From NCBI GenBank assembly GCA_030063045.1, contig JAQSEB010000046.1:496001-560000 (forward strand): a DNA stretch of 64,000 bases, given 5' to 3'. The position numbers and the translations under genes were made by a program. Below the pieces are notes generated by a model. It had not been told where the DNA came from. It saw only the letters and a list, made by a program, of their open reading frames with translations, and searched no databases. Source of the DNA: Pratylenchus scribneri (Eukaryota; Nematoda; Chromadorea; Rhabditida; Pratylenchidae). Of the stretch, positions 24,101-29,513 are shown in pieces (position 1 is the first letter of the stretch; each line of letters opens with the position of its first letter).

Positions 24101-24374
24101 ACCACATCCTGTGTCCCTTCGCAATAGGTATTCCCAGGCAAAAAGACCAAAATTTGGGGCGGGGTTTGCCCCCCAGAATGGGGGTGGAAGTGCCAGATGG
24201 CCCCTGGTAAAAGCCATTCATTATTTGGAGGAGGCCCTTGGAAGGGCCCGCCGTGACGGACAGGTCGATGGTGCCGAATTTGTGGGGGAAAAGATACTGC
24301 AGCTGCGAGCAGCGGCTGAGCGGTACTTCCCAGACCCACTTTCGGCGGCGGGAGTGTCGAATCCGTCGACTTAG
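13593..24374 (+). CDS. Retroelement polyprotein: Gag-PR-RT-RH-IN-Env-PAZ-like-C-terminal accessory region
   Basis: 3593 codons without a stop. The frame is open a little upstream (from 13566), but 13593 is the first ATG. In order: Gag with a proline-rich QPPVVPQ triplet; capsid-like region; three CCHC-type zinc knuckles (14712-14903); aspartic protease; RT; Pao-type connection region; RNase H; integrase with HHCC and DDE; an integrase C-terminal domain; envelope; tandem 41-residue repeats; PAZ-like domain; a hydrophobic segment; a basic glycine-rich C-terminus. The last six codons lie inside the 3' LTR. BEL/Pao elements normally fuse Gag and Pol in one frame. Fusion with the envelope and two further modules in the same frame is unusual. 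Separate spliced messages, or proteolysis of one product, could resolve the parts. Confidence 0.93.
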   Translation: MSAAIRMILGPALSRLRTNLAQGRVLLGEERNAANLEGIHHRRVLLTQGLERIDAETARWRDLMEDLEDDGPEVAIFEGFNQEGRHFLDWVEEAREVLAELQLAIGAAEGQPPVVPQQQPPVVPQQQPPVVVNGVGGGGNGGGGAAVQPPVRLPQLNLPTFGGDPLEWPNFWESFESAIDRHPLEAVDKLNYLMGCLTGKAAKSVVGYRGGGNYGNVVDTLKRLYGDNRVIAEALQAELINLPVCNDSVESLQAFVENLERSCRQLTALGQAVENPVLCQVVKNKIPKTALMEIIKAERVAGQQFGMEDLRRQLAEFVSIKAELQRFSTPSQREIPRKEKGDRAVEKGRVFVANAQLRGKSSEAQGKEANPGGCFLCEGKHRAYDCSNFKGPTERRRRLFNLKRCFKCLGKDHWASQCNKGRKCANCSSEDHHILICSEPIRKTNKPEGKSGKKKGKNGRRPFRAAVNAVTETKADHTMAVVSGMSDQQSESVILMARDVPFMNEEDPSKNTEAMTFFDPGATLNLIKSSLVERMGYKRFKPKKLDVSAFQSRDPIQLKAPRVIVVMKTKWGTPFRLPAYEVEWMVNSVHRADLNSGELTLANEEPEMLIGLWEFWNLFSQRERINSHLFRIHTALGNVICGKEEFPEWEEEEFQSIMTISSEMKAVDARQENELSKFWDLEMIGVKDDPTEKDDDIALDRFEESVKRLEDGRFSVGWPWKEFPPKLPTNYEMAYKRMCSNIRKMKDTPELLGKYHGIFQEQLEKGFIEPATRMGSGEHFLPHHVVINPKKIRMVFDAAAKLRGQLSLNETMFRGPVILPDLVGLLLRFRKSPYALWADLEKAFNSLALEPRDREYCKIVWVKDPNKPPEKPGNLAIYRWARVPFGVIASPFLLAACVRKFLKEAGSDLATEYMGNDYVDNLLALCETEEEAASKYKEGKALFKSCQMNLREFVCNSERVMATIPTEDRLNEKMPKVLGIYWDLEKDELLIRLPPMFVGKVITRRVVLKQLASIYDPLGILSPCLLPAKRFLQGLWQKPRGWDVPLEPNEGEEWTKILTTWKVSPFSFPRIGILSTKAKFQLHVFVDASEYAYAAAVYVRSEWAEETSARIFMAKSRLKAIGKEVTIPRMELMAMLIGTRLLKFASAQLQLSWEGRFLWGDNQSVLAWVASKEPQPRFVENRLREIREVGMDVRFLYVPTEQNPSDVASRGCEPESLKKHELWWEGPEWLKQEESQWPSIMEVRPTQVLEEEDEPETRVIGAVNLAVALDPMKGNDLIEISRFSHWVRLLSSLAFVFRWISLIFARMGKKPQATEVREISKKGSWTANDFALMERVLFRSAQKVWDKRELSGFKTIQDQNGIIRLASRLCNSKMKDEFINPILLPTKSQVTKLVIQFCHEGVRHMGVEFTLSRFLDRFWTPKSRLLAKMAVRQCQKCRRIRGKSFALPNMPHLPEDRVVRCAPFESVGIDYLGPTNTILRVQDGKRDVSKAWIVLITCLSTRAVYFEPVLDMTAGTFLHVLRRFASRRGTPRRILTDNGTSFVLASKVASALEAGRVPSTFLDHFLAREGIRWRFISHLSPWQGGVYERLVALIKTAFKCELGRKILNWDELLTFTTEVEAIVNQRPLTYTSVDGDGLEPLRPIDFIAPKAQLSIPVDLKLKEETGDPDFQISPPDNRQGLIAFWTGCAAALEGFWARWNREYLPMLREKAKWEHKGRRNQTTVQPRVGEVVLIEEDLVPRNQWHLGRIVELFGSVKAVRNARLRMGNGKFLIRPINRLVPLEVREEKTEDETPQAEIQSATKEPGRVKKVLTAMPSHGMVTRSKAKLALPILMQLIMVMGVVSNPLKPSPLPNVGIHPAVGSESIPGCRDCEVRCTLEGVQIRVPDRISKFEICCGAMRECISQKLVRSYIYRSAKEQLLLGFDCALSFWTKKGEAEIGRAECPAIEACELIECWVCIERLANPDCRPDLTLGLAGITGAAVLYGLCCLIGFFRSCCGNMAWICRLMCWPKAIWRWMSQEKRREGQEEVPLIEGSRSKPTVRKNRRISQMALLSKMAIMAFLGLAIPAGKGYRVDLEGSCSAFKSESHNQSMGTVWLCVVETREETVPIVAGRQLELYIGGVPVRTSTPSFPTASCPSGEYHPVCAWKWYIVGLIVSTWVLSFLLAVFFLEWDLAIPNIRNWIRRNVQVRRIFPCLFLLGLIRGIGGEAQVFSVVAKSENCWRTPTGSVCRLESVTTLTLLPAGQPVRLLLRNPQGKILGVLEIYMESISVGCIRHHERWLRSYRVDIKSRKDCFTVESCQNDFCSRMNKGMVSETIPELGEISQALPGFTRCEPSTAFWHNGCFLATSSCLFYRPYVVPLSEVVYELFTCPGTEHRIGAKLKLEMGGNTTKLVNTTLIPGITFRWENISVFPVGDSQPQIPALSGQFLTDGERVSLVQSLEEGLSCADFESARTLNCSFEQNQCRTCAFNHDEGTAHCQCREMALERLMEDEEKRLPLSIGQINLVNEGRDVLSVSSYTPIQVGIHLEGLHLVLEEDLNKCEGKAEGLRGCYGCMAGVGGAQLQFSCQTDFGSALAEAQCDDGTTFLVRCEEERKEQNISLHFDRAEVDTECILRCPGGQNKFRMQGHLNFIQEKRMEKWGGTQSRGYAPGNGTIPWPEWPNIDVGDIGRFFLNPTRMIILIVLVLGVVFLALCLIRLNPLLKGWRIVGRLAMAGLLLAGGSSATTGQQARLLTTHLIPKSILPIQFLPIQIPIQSKKFFPISTSISQNEMMNWWGKANNGCCLARRGRRGREAQCLNHEHRIGEGSEARGWMNWWGKANNDCCLAQRRGWRKEAQCLNHERQIGEGMEAKGWWGRMRKERSLMGRSNGTGLPERQFGTDSCRFVEWAPERRSEEMVGKEVAESFGFEEGRKAIKIHASTFLSFIFLNSLHSFLFPNPKTNSTIPYTMPIKIPLLSLAEAVSGLEGECFLDFIHAFQGKAWMRAMVDKIGQKAGRIGISYLPSHNFTLQGPLTLTKAAREAKAYGDTSVEDHYRQRRGISLRYPHLFCLVSMSQGQRNVFPPEVLVVYLDGRQHLFEILEELQGLAEKPTDVDGAYCWVEGHIVETEIPPLGPCTYRENAPGILGRGPSSSPGNLESVRVSLGSRPGTSGASSQGKQGGTQKSQKGKKREEAGPSNAPCGPSLLDEYELEMGRATLTFLRERGIESTIQVEGRVTIGRGMRGRNSQHIGFGASYPVYLAIIALFVFFAFTPSTAFIVPFSGITGKIENITQKFYLLKMAAENSQQQMEVDNNPLGCFAEAAAEAAAEEGWLAGNDPGTMKIPSTEVDVGVNNPNPVTGGTKDGNLPSAGSVLGKEKKRKFPATGENDGQKLPSKEKKKDGLGEDVQKYVDRAVRKAVAAAALKSTGTGVGVGQNSSVGGVVGPRSSVGGGGGGSSSSGTSKNTPNNSNGRPNVGGGGRNLVGNVGGCNQLGRKRSNDEMKEMKRELEELKNLFVPSSPLKSPHPVSLRNRYSQAKRPKFGAGFAPQNGGGSARWPLVKAIHYLEEALGRARRDGQVDGAEFVGEKILQLRAAAERYFPDPLSAAGVSNPST
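15100..17250 (+). other. Protease, reverse transcriptase and RNase H region
   Basis: The protease aspartate is at 15147 in FFDPGA, where most relatives have D-S-G or D-T-G. The RT has its first catalytic Asp at 16107 (ALWADLEKAF) and the second at 16350 in YVDN, where the canonical motif is YVDD. The Pao-type segment after the RT contains ASIYDPLGILSP (about 16627). RNase H keeps all four acidic positions: Asp 16851, Glu 16983, Asp 17073, Asp 17208. These parts copy RNA into DNA in the particle. The two motif variants may be lineage features rather than damage. Confidence 0.88.
17640..18960 (+). other. Integrase region
   Basis: An N-terminal zinc-binding HHCC module (His near 17787, CQKC near 17890) is followed by the catalytic core. 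Its three acidic residues are Asp 18000 (GIDYLGP), Asp 18201 (LTDNG) and Glu 18354 (VYERL), with 50 residues between the second and third. The C-terminal part (about 18720-18950, including VGEVVLI and HLGRIVELF) matches the domain found after the core in BEL/Pao integrases. All catalytic residues are present. Confidence 0.9.
19034..21790 (+). other. Envelope region, phlebovirus-Gc-like (class II fusogen type)
   Basis: A cysteine-rich, membrane-anchored region after integrase. It has several hydrophobic segments (about 19079-19120, 19504-19575, 19743-19802, 20041-20112, 20170-20215). A long cysteine-rich ectodomain follows (about 20220-21600) with N-glycosylation motifs, then a strong transmembrane anchor (about 21629-21700). 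The pattern of paired cysteines with a hydrophobic loop near 20610-20670 resembles the Gc glycoprotein family known from phleboviruses and from envelope-bearing BEL elements of Caenorhabditis. The multi-pass layout would fit a Gn-like part ahead of Gc. The cell-entry role is inferred; no breaks were seen. Confidence 0.7.
21791..22440 (+). repeat. Inter-module spacer with two 123-bp in-frame tandem repeats
   Basis: Between envelope and PAZ-like module the frame stays open through sequence that looks non-coding in composition (CCATTCC-type words at both ends). In it lie two direct copies of a 123-bp unit (21912-22034 and 22035-about 22157), each beginning with codons for MNWWGKAN. Because 123 is a multiple of three, duplication kept the frame. 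A pyrimidine-rich tract (about 22350-22470) ending in TTATCCCTAG could be a splice acceptor for the next module. Confidence 0.7.
22440..22830 (+). other. PAZ-like domain (Argonaute-type small-RNA 3'-end binding fold)
   Basis: Starting at an internal ATG (22440), the frame encodes about 125 residues that read as a PAZ domain. A leading segment includes CFLDFI (22500). Next comes the stretch before the signature, including GRIGISYLP and FTLQG. Then comes the signature SVEDHYRQRRGISLRYPHLF (about 22681-22740), followed by PPEVLVVY and a closing DGRQ (to about 22815). In Argonaute and Piwi proteins the same positions read like V..YF...H...LRYPHLPCL...LP.EV. No N, MID or PIWI domain follows, so slicing is not expected. 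It could sequester small RNAs. The assignment rests on motif memory, not on a search. Confidence 0.65.
23290..24374 (+). other. C-terminal accessory segment: hydrophobic stretch, then basic Gly-rich nuclear-like protein
   Basis: A hydrophobic run (about 23301-23370) is followed by an acceptor-like CCATTTTCAG (ends 23379) and an ATG at 23430. This opens a 314-codon region: Ala-rich start; two lysine clusters typical of nuclear localisation (KEKKRKF, KEKKKDG); an alanine-rich helix; Ser/Gly-rich linkers; a coiled-coil-like MKEMKRELEELKNLF; and a helical C-terminus. The stop lies 20 nt inside the 3' LTR. No family is recognised. It could be made from a spliced RNA as a separate nuclear protein. 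Confidence 0.45.
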
Positions 24375-24794
24375 TAAATTGGAAAAGGTTAAAATTGGTC
24401 GGAAGGACCAAAGTCCAAAGAATTGCGGATTTTTTGGGAATTGTTAACATTTACAGTTGAGGAATTCAACTGCCTTTTCTATTTGCTTTTTGGTCTAAAA
24501 TAATGGCTCATTCCTTCCAACATTTTTGGTTATTTGCAAATTGGTCGATTTATTGCCTTTTTTGATGAATTCACAGTTTTTTGCCCCCACAATTTGTTCC
24601 CATTTTTGTGCCTTTAAAAGTCCCTCGATTTGTTCCCAAAATCACCCTTTCAACGAACATTTGAACATTTCAACGAATTCACCAATTTAATATTGCTTGA
24701 CCAATTTTGCCTTAAATTGAATAAAAGAACCAATAACTGAATTTTCCCCAATTTTCGAGTCTTTGAATTGGTAAAAAGCGGTAGATTCCGAACA
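24355..24794 (+). repeat. 3' long terminal repeat
   Basis: 440 bp, visually identical to the 5' copy. A purine-leaning GGCGGCGGGAG directly precedes it and may act as polypurine tract. AATAAA is at 24720-24725. The end of the coding frame overlaps its first 20 bases. Confidence 0.95.
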
Positions 24795-24799
24795 ATTCA
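24795..24799. repeat. Target-site duplication, right copy (ATTCA)
   Basis: Matches 13075-13079 exactly and abuts the end of the 3' LTR. Confidence 0.85.
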
Positions 24800-27700
24800 A
24801 TTTGATCCATTTTCCTTTCCTTCACATTTTGTTCCCCAAAATTGGATGGCAATTGGAAGTTGGAACACATTCCTTTAAAACATACCAAATATTTTATAAA
24901 TTATTCTCATAATTTCCTATTCAGAATATTAATTCCTAAACTTTTCAAAGCCTTCAATTCCCTCAATTAATTTTTACCGGAAAAAACAATCTGCCCATTT
25001 AAAATTCGCACAATTGTCAATAATAAATGACAATAAAAGTGCCATTTTAGGGCCAAATTCTCCGAACAAATCATTTCTTTACCTTTGCCAAAATTACATA
25101 TTTCCTCCTTCATTTATTCTCATTTTCACTCTAATCCATTGTTTGGGGATTATTTAGTTTATTTCTTAGTCTGACTTTTCGAAAAAGTTATTTTGAATGT
25201 TAAAAAAATGGTACTGGATCAATTTATGTGGGAAAATGAATTGTAGAAAATAGAATATTTTGGAGTCCAATTTTTATGGGAATTTGTTACTAAAATGAAA
25301 CAAATATAAATGAGCTAAAACATCCTAAAAAAGAAGGAAATTTGTCTGGTTCAAAAATTCAATTCACAATTTTTAGTTCATTTCAATTTACGCAAAAATA
25401 TGGCCAAAATCCTTTAATTCCTCCTCCAATATTTGAAGTCCATCAATTCAATTCATTTCCCTTGCATTAATTCCTTTCTAAATTTTTCATCCAAAAATGT
25501 TTATTCATTTTTTTTATTTCCTTCTTCCAATTTTTAATCCCCTCCTCCACTCCACTCATTTTTTGCCTCTGGCCATTTGACCTTCCAAAAATGGTCAAAT
25601 TTGGCCAAATTACTGAAAAAAAAGTCCAAAAATTTCCAAATGAATTGAATAAAAGAGGAAAATGTTGCAATAACCAAAAAGGGCAACCAATTCCCACATG
25701 CTCCTTCGCCCCTAAATTTTGTGAAAATTTAAACAAACCAAAAGAGAGGGAATGAAGTCCCTCACATGTTTTCCTGGCAATCCCCCAATTCCCTCGCATA
25801 ATTAATTAACAAAGAAGAGCATATTTTCCCCTAAATAAAGTGCACAATTTCGTTTGGCCAACATCCCATTATAAATTATATGCCATGCGCACTCCCCCTC
25901 CTCCCTTCATCATTGTCCCTAAACAGATTGAATCACTGCCAAATTGTCCCACCCCAATATTTTGAGGAATTTCAATTTTTAATTCGAAGAAATGATTTTT
26001 TCCCGCCGGAGATGTCCTCCTCCCTTTATACCAGGAAATATGTCGTCCCCAACCCATGATGAATTATTAAAGCCCAAATAGAGGGCATGTGGGTATTTTG
26101 TTGCGTTTCCAAATTGCCAGCCTCATTTCCTTTTATTTTGCACCCAATAATTTAACATTTTTTTGTGCCACCTGTGCCCCCCCCCCCCTCCCCGGCTAAT
26201 TCCCTTTAATTTACGCAAAATGGCCACCCTTTTGTCGCATTTTTGTTTCAAAATTGAAAGGAAAAGCTGCCAATTTTGTGGGATTGAAGGGGAAAATGGC
26301 AACCAAACATTTTATTCCAATGAAAATGACAGCAACAAATTAGTGGAATTGGACAGGAAATGAATGGAATTGAGCGAAGCATCCATTGGAATTAGAAGAG
26401 AAGGGGATTTTTGTTGCCATTCCAATTTAGAATTTAAATCCGTCATATCCCCCCCCCCATTATTAAAAAAAAGAACAAAATTCGTATATTCAGTTCGAAC
26501 TTCGGATAAAGTTCATAAATTAAGTTTTTATTCAGTCAAACTTTTTACGCATTCATTCCCCAAAATCCTCTTTAAATTTTCCTTCCATTTTAAAATATTC
26601 TAAATTGAGGCATAATTCCTGACTTAAAATGGAAGGAAGCAAATTAATTCCATGAAAATTGATGAAAAAACGAATACTTTTTGCAACTTAAAATACAGCC
26701 AATGACATCCATCCCATCCAATGGTGCCAAATTTAAAAATGCACAGCTAAAATAACATTAATTAATATTCGATATTCTTTCCATATTTCATCACCAAATT
26801 CCAATATTAAATTAATTTAATGCCACAATATTTATTATTTCTCCTACATCCCACCATTCCCTCTCTCTATTTCTTGTGCCACATTTTTGGCACAATAATT
26901 CGATAAATAATAATTTTTTTGGGTTGCCATTTGCCTTGGCCTTCCCCCACCCCCTTTTCGAATGTTTCTCAAATTTCGCCGACACTCAAAAATTGTCCGG
27001 CGGCCACATTTTTTTGTTGGCTTTTGGCCCTTGTCCCAATTTCTCCCCATTTTTGGGTCCATCCATAATTTGTCCCCTTCAATTTGATTAATTTCCAAAG
27101 CACACCTTCATTCCCCCTCCCCCTTCATTTTGCCAATTTTTGCCAACAAAAATGGCAACAACTTTTCCCCATTTTTTCCATTTAATTTAAATTATATTGT
27201 CCCCATAAAGAAAGAGGGAATCACATTTGGGCTTGGGGGAATATTCAAACAAAAAATTATTCCACCAATCGACGTCAATAAAAAATGAATTTGGATTGGA
27301 TTGGTTATGCAAATCCATTCATTGCCATTCTTTTTCTTTTGTTCGGTTTAAACAGAGAATGCGGATCATTAATTATCAATTTTATTTTATTGAAATTCAA
27401 TTGCCAATTCGAGCTAATCAATCCATTGTTATCCTCTCCATTAATCTCTTTTTTAAAAGAATTGTCTGTGAAAAAAAAGAGGATGAAGCCCCAAAATTGA
27501 ATTGAATGGAAGGGCAAAATACCAGGAAGAAAGGAATGCCGAGGCGGACTATTAATTAGGTAGAATAGAAGTACACAGGAATGATGCCCTTTTGTGAATA
27601 TTCATAAGAAATGTTTTAGGTATATTCCCTCCTTTTATTCAATGAAATAATGTAAATTCATCGGTGCCATCCATCCAAATTCATCGTTTTTGTCCTTTTT

Positions 27701-29513
27701 TCCATCAAAAATGCCATTAAATTGTCTGCCATTTTTACAAGCATTTTTTAAACTTTTGGCAAATTTTAATGAGATAAAAACACAACAATCCCAATTAATT
27801 CATTCATCCGTCATCATTGGGAAGGGTAAGGGGCAGACACAGCAGATGCATTTTCAAAAATTGGCCAAAAGGGAATTGGCTCATTTTGCATTAGCACAGA
27901 AAATAATCACGCCATATTCCCCCAACACCCATTTGCGCACTTTTCCGCCATCCACCGTGGGTGGCAAACAATTCATCCATTCAATTATTTCATTTATCCT
28001 AGATTGGGCCAAAATAATTGGTCTCTCCTGGGGGATTTGTCCATCGCCCCCTCCCATTTAATCCAAATGAATTTATTTTGTTTTTTCCCCATAAATTTTA
28101 GGTCAACTTGGCCATCCTCATTTTCTGTCCGAATATTTCTTTTTATGCCCACAAATTGATTCCAATGAATCCCACCAATTCCACTATGATTACTTTCATT
28201 CGTATAGTCACGGAATCATCCCCCTTCAATTATTTTGCCGTGTGCCTTCTTCTTCCTCCTTTCCCCAAGAATTGCCATTTCGCGCATCCCCTTCTTCATT
28301 TTATTAATCCATCATTTTGCCCTTTCACCATTGCTTATACCAATATTCCTATAGTGGCATTCAACCCCACCAAAAGAATGCCAATTTGCCCTCCCTTTTA
28401 ATCCGTTTAATATTATTCTTTATTCTTTGATTTTTTAATTCTTTTAAATTGTTGCCGTCAATGGATGAAGGGGAATAAATTTGATTGTAGTTTGTTGTGC
28501 CAAAACATTCTAAATTTGTCCATTTCCCATTCAAATCCAGCAGTCTTTGTCCCTTTAATCGGCTGAAAATGATGGCATGGCCACACATTGAGAATAAATC
28601 CAACATTGGGATTTAACCAACCTCTTTCCAGACAATATAAAAATATTCTTTTTGCCCATCTGTCATTTGGCCCCAATAAAAATATTTTTTTATTTCCCAT
28701 TGAAGGCCATAAAAGACGAAATTTGAGAGGGGAATCATCATCATTTTGCCTTCAGGGAATAATAAAAATAGGTTGAAAGGATGTTTTGGCCAAGGAAAAG
28801 GTTTCTTCGGTCTTTTGGCATATGTTCATCCCAAAATCCCATAATTTCCCCATTCCTTCGTTTTGTTGTTTTTTGGCCATAAATTTGTCATCTTCTTGGC
28901 CAAAAATCTGTGTCAATTTGGCCCAAATATGATGGATTCAAATTTGGCCCTCAATTAACCTTTTTCATCCAGGGAAAACCCAAAGCAAAAACATCATTTT
29001 TGTTCTCCAATTCCCATCAAAATGACCAAAAATGAGCAAAATGATGCGAAATTGATGTGAAGGAATGCACTTTTTATACAAACAAATGAATTTGCGAGAA
29101 AAAAGCTGAACAAATTAATTGGACAAATGGCAAAATATTGAGAATAATTCACAATTATGATTTGATCGATGGATGAATTTAATAGTTTATTCCCTTTTAG
29201 CAAATTAAATTTAAATATGCAAATTTGCGAGTGCAAAAAGCTGCCAAATTAATTGAGCAAAAATTGAAAATAATTAAATTTGCCCACTCCCAATTTTCAT
29301 TTTCCCTTTTAATTTTCTTTCCGCATTTTATTTATCCCTTCCGAATTTATCATTTCCAATAATAAATTTACAAAATCCCTTTTTTGGCATCCAATTTTCC
29401 TCAATTCATATTTCCCTTTTTTTCAGCCCACAACTTATTCCCTCCTTTGGGATTGGCCCAATTTCCTCCAATTTATTCATTTTTCCGCGGGTGGTCTTTC
29501 CATTATAATAAAA
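24800..29513. other. Gene-poor interval right of the retroelement
   Basis: No gene is supported across about 4.7 kb. The DNA is AT-rich with a 12-nt C run at 26177-26188 and a shorter one near 26450. The last few hundred bases must include the promoter and 5' UTR of the GPCR gene, but no element can be named. Confidence 0.5.

Larger units (their letters stand above)
13080..24794 (+). mobile_element. Complete BEL/Pao-class LTR retroelement with envelope and extra domains
   Basis: An 11,715-bp element bounded by 440-bp direct LTRs (TG...CA ends) and flanked by ATTCA duplications. The order inside is a short leader with a primer-binding-like TGG just after the 5' LTR, then one continuous coding frame for Gag, protease, RT, RNase H, integrase, envelope, a PAZ-like domain and a C-terminal basic segment. 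The Gag-Pol single frame, the Pao-type region after the RT and the integrase-then-envelope order place it in BEL/Pao. LTRs that look identical and the unbroken frame imply a very recent insertion and a probably competent copy. It sits in gene-poor DNA, not inside a host gene. Confidence 0.95.
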
